NCBI GenBank assembly: GCA_022601435.1
Contig: JAJACQ010000015.1
Span: 1-45,167 of the forward strand
DNA length: 45,167 nucleotides
Source: Chlamydiia bacterium
Lineage (GTDB): Bacteria; Chlamydiota; Chlamydiia; Chlamydiales; 2-12-FULL-49-11
Direction: 5' to 3'
Of this stretch, positions 15,562 to 25,253 are shown one piece after another. The notes beneath the pieces are model-generated. The model did not search any database and was not told the DNA's origin. It saw only the letters and a program-made list of their open reading frames with translations. The position numbers and the translations under genes were made by a program. Each line of letters starts with the position of its first letter. The first letter of the stretch is position 1.

Positions 15562-16044
15562 ATGATAGATGTAACAGTATACGAAAGTGGCGAGGGTGGG
15601 GAGCTTGTTTTAAATGAAACCGATTTGGGAACAACTAATTCTTTGTTTAATCAGGTTTACATTGCATGGTTTGGAGGTAATGTCGCTGATTATGACAGAG
15701 ATTCAGAAGAGTTTCAGAAGGGTGAGCAAAGAAAGGGGTATTGGCAAAATGAAGCTTTCTTTTCTGATGATAATGAAGACGCTAAAATGGTGTCCAGAAT
15801 TGAATACATGCTTGCAAACACCGCTTTAACATCACAAGGCATCTTTGACTTACAGCGTGAGGCTCTTGACGATTTAGACTTTTTAAGTAAAACAGCAGAA
15901 GTTTCAGTTGAAATCAATTTGATTGAAGTGGATAAGATAAGTATTATTGCTATATTGAAGGAGAAAAAAATCCAAAATGAACAAAGGTTTAAGTTTATTT
16001 GGGATTCAACACAATCTGAATTGATTGAAAAAATTATAATATAA
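15562..16044 (+). CDS. baseplate protein, Mu gp46-like
   Basis: 160 residues with the gp46 pattern: YIAWFGGNVADYDRDSE near residue 31 and GYWQNEAFF near 58, then a helical part listing residues for antiparallel strands (IEYMLANTALTSQGIFDLQREALDDL) and a C-terminal strand region (AEVSVEINLIEVDKISIIAIL). gp46-type proteins join baseplate wedge and hub. It sits directly before a J-like wedge gene with a one-base overlap. Confidence 0.75.
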   Translation: MIDVTVYESGEGGELVLNETDLGTTNSLFNQVYIAWFGGNVADYDRDSEEFQKGEQRKGYWQNEAFFSDDNEDAKMVSRIEYMLANTALTSQGIFDLQREALDDLDFLSKTAEVSVEINLIEVDKISIIAILKEKKIQNEQRFKFIWDSTQSELIEKIII

Positions 16045-17228
16045 TGGCTGTAAGTATTCCAAAGTTAAAAGAGATTCGCGACAGTATAATTCAAGACCTT
16101 GAAGGCAAGCTTGGGATAACTATTCCAGCAATAGCAAAGAATTTTTTAAATATACTTGCGGGGGTTATAGCAGCAAAGCAATGGATTTTTTATCTGGCTC
16201 TGGCTAAACTTCAAAAAAATATTTTTGTTGACACAGCTGATCCAGAATCTACTGGCGGAACACTTGAGAGGTTTGGTAGGGTTAAACTTAATAGAAACCC
16301 ATATCCAGCTTCCGCTGGACTGTATACTATTGAGGTAACTGGTTCTATTGGCGCTGTGATAAATGCTTCTACAACTTGGAAAACAAATGATGATTCAAGC
16401 AATCCTGGAAAATTATTTATACTTGATGACGCTTTCACTTTTTCATCTACGACAGAACAAATACAAGTAAGAACTCTTGACGTAGGTTCTGGAACAAGAA
16501 TAATTGTTGGTGATAAAATGTCATTGACGTCTCCAGTTATTAATGTTGATACAATAGGGGTGACTATTTCAGAGGATCAGCAACCTTTAGAGGCTGAAAC
16601 CATTGAAGATTATAGAGCTAAAACTATTGAGGCTTATCAATTAGAGCCTCAAGGTGGGGCTAGTTCTGATTACAGGATTTGGTCAGCTGACGCTCAAGGG
16701 GTGGCCAAGGTGTACCCTTACGCTAAAGACGGGGCGAGTGCAGAGGTAAACCTTTTTGTGGAGGCCACAATAATTGATTCAACTGATGGCAAGGGAACTC
16801 CGAGCGCTGCTTTATTAGACGATGTTAAGGACGTTGTTAATTTTGACCCAGATATTACAAAGCCTTTGAATGAACGAGGAAGGAGACCGTTAGGCGCGTT
16901 TATGATTTATTATTTGCCTATTACGCCTAAAGACATTAATATAGAATTCGTAAATTTTGTAAATTTAACACCAGCTATTGAGGCAAGTGTGTTGCAAGCC
17001 ATTACTGATTATTTAGTAACTGTGCGCCCTTTTGTAGCTGGCGCTGATGTATTAGATAATAGAAACGACTTATTAACAGTTAATGATTTAACTGCTGTTG
17101 CAATTGACGCAATACCAAATCAAGCTAGATTTGACCAGCTTGTTTTAAAGGTTGATGGTATTTCATTGTTAAAGCAAACTTTTGTGAACGGGAATATACC
17201 TTACTTAGATGGCATTATTTACTTGTAG
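16044..17228 (+). CDS. baseplate wedge protein, Mu gp47 / J-like
   Basis: 394 residues. The opening IPKLKEIRDSIIQDLEGKLG, the segment DTADPESTGGTLERFGRVKLNRNPYPASAG (about 65-94) and the strong LEAETIEDYRAKTIEAYQLEPQGGASSDYRIWSADAQGVAKV run (about 182-223) are typical of baseplate J family proteins. It forms the wedge that triggers sheath contraction. It lies between gp46 and gp48 homologues, as in Mu. Confidence 0.88.
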   Translation: MAVSIPKLKEIRDSIIQDLEGKLGITIPAIAKNFLNILAGVIAAKQWIFYLALAKLQKNIFVDTADPESTGGTLERFGRVKLNRNPYPASAGLYTIEVTGSIGAVINASTTWKTNDDSSNPGKLFILDDAFTFSSTTEQIQVRTLDVGSGTRIIVGDKMSLTSPVINVDTIGVTISEDQQPLEAETIEDYRAKTIEAYQLEPQGGASSDYRIWSADAQGVAKVYPYAKDGASAEVNLFVEATIIDSTDGKGTPSAALLDDVKDVVNFDPDITKPLNERGRRPLGAFMIYYLPITPKDINIEFVNFVNLTPAIEASVLQAITDYLVTVRPFVAGADVLDNRNDLLTVNDLTAVAIDAIPNQARFDQLVLKVDGISLLKQTFVNGNIPYLDGIIYL

Positions 17229-17231
17229 ATC

Positions 17232-18035
17232 ATGACTTTTTTACAACAAATATTAATCTTTTTAACAAAAAATCTTTATCCTTCGGGGAGAGTGTGGAGA
17301 ATGCCAGATTTTGGTATTTCCAGAAAGCTTCATGAGGGCTTAATATTAAGTGAGGAAAGGCTTTATAACGACGCTATATCCATTCTTGACTCTATATTGC
17401 CAGATAATAACAATTTCACTGAAGATGACGCTACAGCATGGGAGCGAAGACTTGGGTTGATAATTTCTTTAGATGTTCCTTTATCTGACAGGAAGCGTGC
17501 TATTGCTAGAAAAATGCAGCATCCAGGAACTCAAAAACCTAGGCAGCATTTTTTGTATGTCCAAGAAGAGTTGAGGAAGGCCGGCTTCGATGTTTACGTG
17601 TATGAGAATAGGTTTCCAGACGGATCTGGTGGATACGAAACGAAAACACCTCAAGAGGTTGCTATAAGCCCTATAGGATTTGAGGCTCAACACGGTCAGT
17701 TTCAACACGGTCAGCTTCAGCATGGGGCGGTTCTTGTTGAAAAAATAGTTAATTCAATAGACAGCTTTGTTGATGCTCCGTTTGATGTTGGAGATAATTT
17801 AAAAAGCACTTTCTTTATTAGTAGCTCAACGCTTGGTGTTAATGCTATTATTCTTGAGAGTAGAATGTTGGAGTTTAGACAGCTAGTGTTAAAATTAAAG
17901 CCTGTTCAGACAGTTTGCTTTCCTTTTGTTAGTACGGTAGAATCTATTCCTTACTTTGTTAATTTGGAAGACTCACAAGGTTTAGTTAAATTAGAGGATG
18001 ACAGTTTTGTTTTATTAGAAAATAGTTTTGAGTAA
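17232..18035 (+). CDS. baseplate protein, Mu gp48-like
   Basis: 267 residues. The N-terminal half matches gp48-type proteins: LYPSGRVWRMPDFG (about 16-29), then WERRLGLIISLDVPLSDRKRAIARKMQHPG (about 73-102). Next comes a short tandem repeat, QHGQFQHGQLQHGA (about 156-169). The C-terminal part carries a duplicated strand near the end (YFVNLEDSQGLVKLEDDSFVLL). It overlaps the fibre gene by one base, so it probably connects the wedge to the fibres. Confidence 0.72.
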   Translation: MTFLQQILIFLTKNLYPSGRVWRMPDFGISRKLHEGLILSEERLYNDAISILDSILPDNNNFTEDDATAWERRLGLIISLDVPLSDRKRAIARKMQHPGTQKPRQHFLYVQEELRKAGFDVYVYENRFPDGSGGYETKTPQEVAISPIGFEAQHGQFQHGQLQHGAVLVEKIVNSIDSFVDAPFDVGDNLKSTFFISSSTLGVNAIILESRMLEFRQLVLKLKPVQTVCFPFVSTVESIPYFVNLEDSQGLVKLEDDSFVLLENSFE

Positions 18036-20032
18036 TGGATAAGAAAATATCTCAATTAAATGATTTGGGTGCGGTTAGTGATAATGATTTTTTTCAAATT
18101 ATTAAAGCTAATGAGTTAGACCCTTCTGATAAAAACAGAAAGTTGACTGTGGGCGACTTTAAGGCTGCCATTACTCCTCCTGAAGTAAAAACAATTCATA
18201 CTGAAATAATAAGCTCGGGAGATTGGACTGAAGTTTCTCCTACTGAATTTTATATTGACGTAAATCATGACTTAGGAACTAAGGGTATTTATCCAACTGT
18301 TTTAAATACAGACACTAACAAAAAAGAGGAGTTTAATGAATACGATTTTGACATACCAGACCCAGCAAATAATGTTAGAGTAGAAAGTGCTGTTGCTGGC
18401 AACTTTGAGCTCACCCTATCAATTGGTGGGCTAGCTTATGGTAGCGGAAACGTCACTGACGGCGTCCTTTATGTGTCTAAGCTTAGAGGAGGAATAGGAG
18501 TTCCTACATTGTATGACAAGCCTTATGAATTTATTGGAGACGCTATTAACGACGCTTTGCCAGGTCAGATAGTAAGGGTTATTGATGGAGACTTCAATTT
18601 CCCCGATGATAACTTTATTTTTAAAGACAAGGTGAACATTGATTTCCTTGAAGGTTGTGTTTGGAATATTATTGAAGATGATAATTCTGTTGATAAATCA
18701 ATTGGAAGAATTGCGTACAATACTTCAGATGTAAATTGCTCTGTAACAGGAAAATTAAAAATAAATGTAGTAGGTCAAGCAAGTAGCGGAACCTCTTTTG
18801 CTAGAGGATTTGCTTTGACGGGTAGCTCTAGAGTGAATATTGAAGTAAGAGACTGTTACGGTTCAAGTAAACCTGGGTTACTTAGTAGTAAAGGATTTAC
18901 TTTAATGGACTGTGGAGATGATTGTCTCGTATATTTGAAGGTAAGAGATACTGATGCTTTAAATCATTCGCAATTCGCTATGACAAACGTGAGAGGTGAT
19001 AGTGTAGCCTATGTTAAGGTGGGTGACTCGAAGTGCTACAGAATAGTAAGCACCAGAAATAACGGCCAAGCATTTTACGAGACTGGAAATTGTATTGGGG
19101 CTAATTTTAGAGTTGGAGACGAATCGAAGGCTACGTGGAAGGCTGATAGTATTATAAATTATCAAGGCGAGTTTTACGTATCTCCAGCTCAGGGATTTAT
19201 AGGGGAGAGTACTTCAATAAAGATAGACACGCCTTGGTTGTATTTAGGATTGAGAAGTTCGTTTACCAATGGTTCAGAGATGGTTGTTGGTCAAATGGAG
19301 CTTAAACATGCTAATATAGTGTCTTTTGTGAATGGGGCGTTAGGTCACAATGACGATTTCCCAACTCTTCCATTTAAAAATTACATTGAAAATGCGCTAA
19401 CTTTAGATAATGTTAAGTTAATTACGGACGGTTCAGCCCCTTCTGTGGCAATAAGCACAGTTGAAGCCGGGGAATCAAAGGTAATAAACTCACTTGGAAG
19501 TATTAGTAATAATGCTTTGGAGGCTGGAATTACTAATACTGGAACTTTTACTGAAGACGCATCTTATAAGTTTAATTTTGATAAAACACCATCAAACTTC
19601 CCCAATTATCAAAGGATATTGTGGGCATGGTCTGACGCTCTTTGTGTATTAAGTGGTGGAACTAATAATGGTGATTACAGGAGAAAAACAATAACAAGTG
19701 GTAGATATTTAGCAAGCACATTAGATAATACAGGTTACACTCCTATTGTTTTAAACATCACGGATGCTTTTTCTCATGTAGACCAGGGTGTTGAAATATT
19801 AAACGAAAGCGCAATAACTGACAATGAATTTCAAGAGCTGTCTGATTCAGATTACTTAGATAGACTAAACGCTTTCTATTGGTTCATAAGGGTTACAATA
19901 CAAGAAACTTTAATAGTACCAACCTCTGAAATGGGTACTGGATCAGATTCCTCTGGGCATATATCGATTGACAGAACTAGTGACTCACATGGATTAGCTG
20001 ATGGCGCTAGTGGCGTGAGTTGTCCATTGTAA
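18035..20032 (+). CDS. tail fibre / spike with beta-helix domain
   Basis: 665 residues. The N-terminal adaptor (MDKKISQLNDLGAVSDNDFFQII...LTVGDFKAAI) is common to attachment proteins. A domain around 50-140 (IHTEIISSGDWTEVSP...LSIGGLAYGSG) follows. A long repeated strand-turn region (about 165-420, with IVRVIDGDFNFPDDNF, INVVGQASSG, RVNIEVRD) fits a right-handed beta-helix. It probably binds host surface glycan; enzymatic cutting is possible, but I could not place catalytic residues. Confidence 0.68.
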   Translation: MDKKISQLNDLGAVSDNDFFQIIKANELDPSDKNRKLTVGDFKAAITPPEVKTIHTEIISSGDWTEVSPTEFYIDVNHDLGTKGIYPTVLNTDTNKKEEFNEYDFDIPDPANNVRVESAVAGNFELTLSIGGLAYGSGNVTDGVLYVSKLRGGIGVPTLYDKPYEFIGDAINDALPGQIVRVIDGDFNFPDDNFIFKDKVNIDFLEGCVWNIIEDDNSVDKSIGRIAYNTSDVNCSVTGKLKINVVGQASSGTSFARGFALTGSSRVNIEVRDCYGSSKPGLLSSKGFTLMDCGDDCLVYLKVRDTDALNHSQFAMTNVRGDSVAYVKVGDSKCYRIVSTRNNGQAFYETGNCIGANFRVGDESKATWKADSIINYQGEFYVSPAQGFIGESTSIKIDTPWLYLGLRSSFTNGSEMVVGQMELKHANIVSFVNGALGHNDDFPTLPFKNYIENALTLDNVKLITDGSAPSVAISTVEAGESKVINSLGSISNNALEAGITNTGTFTEDASYKFNFDKTPSNFPNYQRILWAWSDALCVLSGGTNNGDYRRKTITSGRYLASTLDNTGYTPIVLNITDAFSHVDQGVEILNESAITDNEFQELSDSDYLDRLNAFYWFIRVTIQETLIVPTSEMGTGSDSSGHISIDRTSDSHGLADGASGVSCPL

Positions 20033-20042
20033 AAATAGCAAA

Positions 20043-21068
20043 ATGAAGATAAACGGAAATTATAACACTGTAACACAATCTAATAAAGGAGGAGATCCTT
20101 ATTTATTAGAGTCTACATTTTTAACAAAGATAAAATTCAATTATTTACTTGTTGATGGAGTAAATGGTGATGATGCTAAAGCTGTCAAAAACACACAAAG
20201 TGCGTATAAGACAATAACAGCCGCAAATGCTGCTGCAACAACTGGTGACACGGTTGTTGTTAATCCTTCAACATATGATGAAGCTGGGATTTTAGCTTTA
20301 GACGTCAATTATTTCTTTTTTGTGGGAGCTATTGTAACCAACGCAACAAGTGATATTGTTCAAGCGTTCACTAACTCTACAAATACCATTTCTGGGTACG
20401 GGTCGTTTGTGGCTACAGGATCCAATGAGGCTGTTCGCGCCGATGGCAATAACCAACACTTATTAATGGAATTTCTTGAGGTTAAGTCAAACACCTCTTC
20501 AGCTATAAGATACGGATCGACATTTGGTAGGCAGTCATTTAGGGGTCTTAGAGTGTATTCTGAAACATCCGCAGCTATTCACGGAGGAGGAGGCGCCGCT
20601 GGGTCGACTGGTAGAGCTGAAATACAAATAAGGTACATTGAGAATGGGGCTTCCGCAACAGTGCCTCCATTGAATCTTACTCAGATGAGTTACACTTTTA
20701 TTCATGACTCAATGATAATTTCAAGGAGTGCTATGGAATCTTTTTTTATTGGGTTAAATACACCTACAGATACTACTGTTGTTGAAGTTGATAATTGTAC
20801 CATCGCAAACTTTGGGACTGGCTCTGCAATAAGAACGGGTGGTAGCTCCGATCCAGACAGTCGCCTAGTTTTAGGTAAATTGAATGTATATTGCGCAAAT
20901 CTTTCCGCCTTTCTTTTAGATGTTAGAGCTGATAATATGAACATTGATTTTATGGGTGATATTCTTTCAAATGTTGATATTGGAGGAACTAATGTTGCGA
21001 ACCCTCAAAATTGGGGTGGTAATGGTGATTTAGAGCTTGACACATCATTTGTATTAGAGGATATATAA
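20043..21068 (+). CDS. tail fibre protein with pectate-lyase-like beta-helix
   Basis: 341 residues. After a short start (MKINGNYNTVTQ) comes LLVDGVNGDDAKAVKNTQSAYKTITAANAAATTGDTVVVNPSTYDE (about 37-82), the typical opening of pectate-lyase-like helices. Many short strands with Asn, Gly and Ser turns follow (ISGYGSFVATGSNEAVRADG). It probably forms a trimeric appendage. No catalytic site is assigned. It starts 10 bases after the previous fibre gene. Confidence 0.65.
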   Translation: MKINGNYNTVTQSNKGGDPYLLESTFLTKIKFNYLLVDGVNGDDAKAVKNTQSAYKTITAANAAATTGDTVVVNPSTYDEAGILALDVNYFFFVGAIVTNATSDIVQAFTNSTNTISGYGSFVATGSNEAVRADGNNQHLLMEFLEVKSNTSSAIRYGSTFGRQSFRGLRVYSETSAAIHGGGGAAGSTGRAEIQIRYIENGASATVPPLNLTQMSYTFIHDSMIISRSAMESFFIGLNTPTDTTVVEVDNCTIANFGTGSAIRTGGSSDPDSRLVLGKLNVYCANLSAFLLDVRADNMNIDFMGDILSNVDIGGTNVANPQNWGGNGDLELDTSFVLEDI

Positions 21069-21075
21069 TAATGTT

Positions 21076-21876
21076 ATGTTAAAAAAAATTAGAAAAGATC
21101 AAAGAAAAAGCAATTCATTAGCAATTCAAAGTGATTCTGAAGAAGTTGTTTATTCAAAAATAAGCGAACTTGCATTGTTGCCAGGCGCTTCTGGTCAAGT
21201 TGTTATTATTGAAGCTGGTGACGGTAAGATTTACAAGGTAAACGTTTCAGATTTACTTGGAGCGTCAGTTCCAGACGGTACTTATGGTGATATTGTCGTG
21301 TCTTCTGGAGGGTCTGTTTGGACTATTGGAACTGGAGTTGTAACGGTAAACAAGATAGCAACAAATGCGGTTGTTTCTGGTAAAATAGCTGATAATAATG
21401 TTGGTAATACGAAACTTACCGATATGGCAAGCGGGACAATTAAAGGGCGTGTTTCAGCAGGCGTAGGCAACCCCACTGACCTGACCGCAACAGAGGTGAC
21501 TGCTTTATTAAACACCTTTACGGCGGCTCTGAAGGGCTTGGTTCCAGCTTCTAGCGGAGGCGTAACAAATTTTTTAAGGGCTGATGGAACATGGGCTTCT
21601 CCTGGTGGTGTAAAGAAAGGTGAAAGCGCTGGTATTACTGGCTCTTTAAATGGTGGCACAAATTATGTACATTCATTTACTGTGTCTGGAGCATTATTGG
21701 ACGACCATTGTAATGGTAGTGTAAACAAGGCGTTCTATGATGACATAGTTTCTTCTGCGCAAGATTTAACTTTAATTGCTGCAATTACCGCTAACGATAC
21801 AGGTGAAACATTATTTAGGATCGATAGTTTTTTGTCAGCTAACTCGAATAGGAAAACTAGGGTATCTTCATTTTAA
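21076..21876 (+). CDS. tail fibre protein with DGTYGDI-type repeat module
   Basis: 266 residues with a module widely seen in marine phage fibres: VPDGTYGDIVVSSGGSVWTI, VTVNKIATNAVVSGKIADNN, MASGTIKGRVSAGVGNPTDL, then GLVPASSGGVTNFLRADGTWASPGG (about 72-178). The C-terminal 85 residues (VHSFTVSGALLDDHCNGSVN...) are a separate beta domain, likely the tip. An earlier ATG at 21071 closes at once, so 21076 is the start. Confidence 0.68.
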   Translation: MLKKIRKDQRKSNSLAIQSDSEEVVYSKISELALLPGASGQVVIIEAGDGKIYKVNVSDLLGASVPDGTYGDIVVSSGGSVWTIGTGVVTVNKIATNAVVSGKIADNNVGNTKLTDMASGTIKGRVSAGVGNPTDLTATEVTALLNTFTAALKGLVPASSGGVTNFLRADGTWASPGGVKKGESAGITGSLNGGTNYVHSFTVSGALLDDHCNGSVNKAFYDDIVSSAQDLTLIAAITANDTGETLFRIDSFLSANSNRKTRVSSF

Positions 21877-21885
21877 TTTAACTAT

Positions 21886-22194
21886 ATGAATTTGACAATA
21901 AACACATTAAGCGGCTCTTTAACCATAGGAGCAACAACATTTACTGAAGTTCCTGTTGATTTAGTTGATATATCTTGTTTAAATGATGAGCTTTGCTGGA
22001 ACGCTATTTTTGACAATGTTAAAGATGGTAGTCTGAAAGTGCAATTGAATGGTGAAGACTTACCTCAGTTATCTACTATTACGGAGAGGTATAGCGCTTT
22101 GTCTTATGTAAGCAGACTTATTCAAAAACAAATTAACGGAGCTATATTCGTTGATTTTCCTAAACTGGAAGAGGACTGGAACAATAAAATATAA
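21886..22194 (+). CDS. small beta-rich protein between fibre genes
   Basis: 102 residues. An N-terminal beta part (LTINTLSGSLTIGATTFTEVPVDLVDI) is followed by a mixed region ending in an acidic tip (FVDFPKLEEDWNNKI). It may be a fibre chaperone or minor fibre part by location between two fibre genes. No family is recognised. The next gene starts 5 bases after its stop. Confidence 0.5.
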   Translation: MNLTINTLSGSLTIGATTFTEVPVDLVDISCLNDELCWNAIFDNVKDGSLKVQLNGEDLPQLSTITERYSALSYVSRLIQKQINGAIFVDFPKLEEDWNNKI

Positions 22195-22198
22195 TATT

Positions 22199-23338
22199 AT
22201 GGCGATACCTTTAAAGGATAAAGAAAATGTACTTCCACCTTCTCCAGGGTATCCTTTTGGAGATATATTGGACGATACAGGAGCGAATGATGGTACTCCG
22301 GTTAACAGATCAGTTTACGCGGATTTTCATCAATTTTTCGCCAAATTAGCTTTTGAGTCGGGTATAGTGTTGAATGGAGTTCCAGACAACGAGTCTAACG
22401 GGTTTCAGTATTTTGAAGCTCTTAGTGAGTTTAAAAATAAACATGAGATTGCTAGAAATGGAACCTTTGGGCTAACTCAGACTTCTACTATAAGTTTTGA
22501 TGACACGCTTGCTAGTAGAAATAGAGTAACATCTAATAAGGACTCTATTTATGTAATGAGTGTTCCTTCTCCAGATGTTATTATTCAAAAAATAAACAAA
22601 AATGATATAGATAGCGTTGTTGGAACAATTTCAAAAGTATCCAATCCTGAATATAATGGTGAGGCAAGAGATGTGTTTTTTGATAAGAAAAGCGGTTTTT
22701 TGTATGTATTGTTTACTACTGGTTCGTCTTTCGGGTTTACTGTGTATGATTCAGATCTTGTTTATCAGCCATCTTTAAGCAATACTAATACAGGTCTTCA
22801 AGCTAACATTCAGTCAATATGGGTTAGGGATGTTGTTAGGATATGTGGGAAAGAAACTAGTCCGACAACTGAAGGTATTAGATATAGGTACGATAAAAGC
22901 GACGGAACATTTATTGGTAGCACTAAGTTTCCTGGTGTATTTTTGGGTGACATTATAACAAGTGAAAGTGAAGATGTTGAGTATTTTATTGATAGAGAAA
23001 CGATTGGGGACAACAGGTTTGTCACATATTTTAATGGTTTGACTGGTGAAATATTCAATGAACCAATACCAGACATTTCCAGTCAAGATTTTGTATTCAC
23101 AATATGGGATGAATTAAATCAAGAAATTTTTATAGTCCAAAACTTCACCGATAGTCTAAGGATAGGTAGGATGGATTACATATCTACTAACTGGAAAACC
23201 AAAACGGTGCAAGAATTGTTTCAAGGAGCACCACCAACACACCCTTCATGGAGTGTTAACGGGACTAATATTTATGAAAACACAATGTACCTATTGGATG
23301 GAGAGGGCGTTTTAAGAGTTCTTGAGAGGACTATATAA
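22199..23338 (+). CDS. tail fibre protein, MAIPLKDKENVLPP type
   Basis: About 379 residues from ATG 22199, chosen because an in-frame extension upstream would overlap the previous gene by 44 bases. The N-terminal segment (IPLKDKENVLPPSPGYPFG, then TGANDGTPVNRSVYADFHQFFAKLAF) is a capsid- or baseplate-side anchor seen in phage fibres. The rest is built of repeated strand units with Asp/Gly turns (VIIQKINKNDIDSVVG, FTVYDSDLVYQPS, FVTYFNGLTGEIFNEPIPD), resembling a beta-propeller-like domain. It probably takes part in host recognition. Confidence 0.65.
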   Translation: MAIPLKDKENVLPPSPGYPFGDILDDTGANDGTPVNRSVYADFHQFFAKLAFESGIVLNGVPDNESNGFQYFEALSEFKNKHEIARNGTFGLTQTSTISFDDTLASRNRVTSNKDSIYVMSVPSPDVIIQKINKNDIDSVVGTISKVSNPEYNGEARDVFFDKKSGFLYVLFTTGSSFGFTVYDSDLVYQPSLSNTNTGLQANIQSIWVRDVVRICGKETSPTTEGIRYRYDKSDGTFIGSTKFPGVFLGDIITSESEDVEYFIDRETIGDNRFVTYFNGLTGEIFNEPIPDISSQDFVFTIWDELNQEIFIVQNFTDSLRIGRMDYISTNWKTKTVQELFQGAPPTHPSWSVNGTNIYENTMYLLDGEGVLRVLERTI

Positions 23339-24024
23339 TGCCAGTTTTAAATGTCAATACAGATGCTGTTGTGGCACTTACGAGCAAACTCGAAAAAATG
23401 CGGAAGCATGATTTTCCAGTTACGGTTCGTAAGTCGCTGAACAGTGTAGCTTTTGACAATAGAAATAGTGTTTTGCCATCACAGTTCCAAAGTAACTTCA
23501 TACAGAGAAATAAGGGTACTGTAAGAGCTTTTACGAGAGTATCTACGGCACAAGGTTTTAGTGTTAATAAAATGCGCTCCATTTCTGGATTTATCGATTC
23601 TGGAAGAAGTTTTACGGACGACATGTTAAAACAAGAGCTTGGAGGCTCTGTTGAGCGATCAAAAATAGCAAATACAAAAGCTAGGTCTGGAGGTTCAAAC
23701 TCAAGGCTTGTCTCTTCAAAAAATAGATTAAGAAATATAGGAAGGCTTAGTGGTAGAGGTGTAAAAAAAGGTAATAAAAAAGGGTTTGTTAAAGCTGCTC
23801 ATTCTGTCGGAGTTGGTGGGTTTGTTAAGTACGGTAGTACTCTATTTAGAATTAACTCATTAAACAAGGGAAGAATAAAGGCTACACCAATATATTCTGA
23901 CGTGTCTGGTAGAAAAATCAAATTAAAATCTACTGGATTTGTAAGGAAATCTGGCGTTATTTCTGGTCAAAAAATGGAAAGATTCTTTATTAGTGAAGCA
24001 AAAAAGCGTATATTGAAAAAATGA
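23338..24024 (+). CDS. basic tail-associated protein of Bacteroidota phages
   Basis: 228 residues, strongly basic. The N-terminal pattern (LTSKLEKMRKHDFPVTVRKSLNSVAFDNRNSVLPSQF... then FIQRNKGTVRAFTRVSTAQGFSVNKMRSISGF) resembles a protein I recall in the tail regions of Bacteroidota phages, with unknown function. The middle part (about 95-155) is low complexity, rich in Lys, Arg, Ser and Gly. It overlaps both neighbours (TAATG and ATGA type), so translation is coupled. It may be a minor tail protein; no function is claimed. Confidence 0.5.
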   Translation: MPVLNVNTDAVVALTSKLEKMRKHDFPVTVRKSLNSVAFDNRNSVLPSQFQSNFIQRNKGTVRAFTRVSTAQGFSVNKMRSISGFIDSGRSFTDDMLKQELGGSVERSKIANTKARSGGSNSRLVSSKNRLRNIGRLSGRGVKKGNKKGFVKAAHSVGVGGFVKYGSTLFRINSLNKGRIKATPIYSDVSGRKIKLKSTGFVRKSGVISGQKMERFFISEAKKRILKK

Positions 24025-25253
24025 GTTGGTTAGATAAGATTTCAAAGGATTTAGAAATATTTATGGGTGACGGTGTGACCTTTAGGCCGTCATGGGTTAA
24101 CGCTAAAAAATCAACTGAATGGAATGTTTCTACATTTGAATTTCCTAATCTTGACGGGTCTTTAGTTGATAGAAAATCAGCCAAAGGCTCAATATTTCCT
24201 TTGGAACTGTACTTTTCTGGAGATGACCATCTTGATGTTTCTGAGGCTTTTTTAACCAGCGCAAAAGACCCTAGGCATTGGCATTTAAGACATCCTTATT
24301 ACGGTGATGTTAGAGTTCAGCCAACAAAGATTTCAGAGGACAATTCAAATCATAACGTAACTAAAATAAGCGTTGTGGTTCAAGAGTCAATACTTGGAGT
24401 ATTTCCGAAAGGGGTTGCTAATCCAACATCTGAATTACAGCAAAGGAATGACGCTGTTAATTTATCAAGTGTTGAATCAGCTGCGACTGGTATATCTAAA
24501 ATTGATCCGTCAGACTCTGTTTACTTGTCCGAGACTATATCAGTACTTTCAGCTTCAACTTTTGAAGCTATTGAGGTTGATGAAGAAGCGGCTACATTCC
24601 AGAACCTTGTAAACAAAGCAATTTCTGATATATCCCAAAATTCTAGGTTAGCGATAGGTTCAATTGTAAACGTCGTTAATTACCCAGCTAAAATTTCTTT
24701 ATCAGCTAAGAGAAGGCTTGACTTAATTTCATTTCAATATGTAGCTCTAAAAGAGCGAGACATTACCCCTGAATCAATTTTAAGTGCAAACGAAAGATTG
24801 TTTTATGAAATCATACAGGGGACGTTGATAACTACAGGAATGTTATCTGCTGGAACCCCTCAAGACGAAAATGATTACGAAACAAGGGGCGAAGTTAATG
24901 ATGCTATTCTTGAACTTGTTGGATTGTGGAATGATTACGTGTCCACTATTGATAATCTACAGTTGTTAGACCCGAAAACAACTGAGAATTACGTTGCTAA
25001 TTATGATGCGATGATAGATCGTCAGGACATGTTAAATTTCTCCATTTCCTCCCTTTATGAGATAGCTTTAGAGGCTAAACAGGAGTTTGAGATTATTCTT
25101 GAAGAAGATAGTAATATTATATTGTTGACGCACAGATTTTATGGTCTTGATAATGAAGATGAGAATCTTGAGTTGTTTAATAGAACGAATGTAATTGGAT
25201 TAAACGAAGTTTTAAATATAAAAAAAGGGCGTAAAATTATTTATTACGTATGA
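24021..25253 (+). CDS. DNA circularisation-type baseplate protein (Mu gpN-like)
   Basis: 410 residues. The N-terminus (MSWLDKISKDLEI...ATFRPSWV-like region then FEFPNLDGSLVDRKSAKGSIFPLELYFSGDDHLDVSEAFLTSAKDPRHWHLRHPYYGDVRVQP, about 35-100) matches the DNA_circ_N domain. The name is historical; in Mu-type phages the protein is a baseplate hub component. The C-terminal half is helical. Here it follows the fibre cluster, whereas in Mu it precedes gp45-48. Confidence 0.78.
   Translation: MSWLDKISKDLEIFMGDGVTFRPSWVNAKKSTEWNVSTFEFPNLDGSLVDRKSAKGSIFPLELYFSGDDHLDVSEAFLTSAKDPRHWHLRHPYYGDVRVQPTKISEDNSNHNVTKISVVVQESILGVFPKGVANPTSELQQRNDAVNLSSVESAATGISKIDPSDSVYLSETISVLSASTFEAIEVDEEAATFQNLVNKAISDISQNSRLAIGSIVNVVNYPAKISLSAKRRLDLISFQYVALKERDITPESILSANERLFYEIIQGTLITTGMLSAGTPQDENDYETRGEVNDAILELVGLWNDYVSTIDNLQLLDPKTTENYVANYDAMIDRQDMLNFSISSLYEIALEAKQEFEIILEEDSNIILLTHRFYGLDNEDENLELFNRTNVIGLNEVLNIKKGRKIIYYV

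Noticed and set aside
21282..21659. 125-codon open frame on the minus strand inside a fibre gene
   Set aside because: Proline- and valine-rich antisense of a repetitive fibre module; no protein-like motifs, no leader, and the sense frame is clearly coding.
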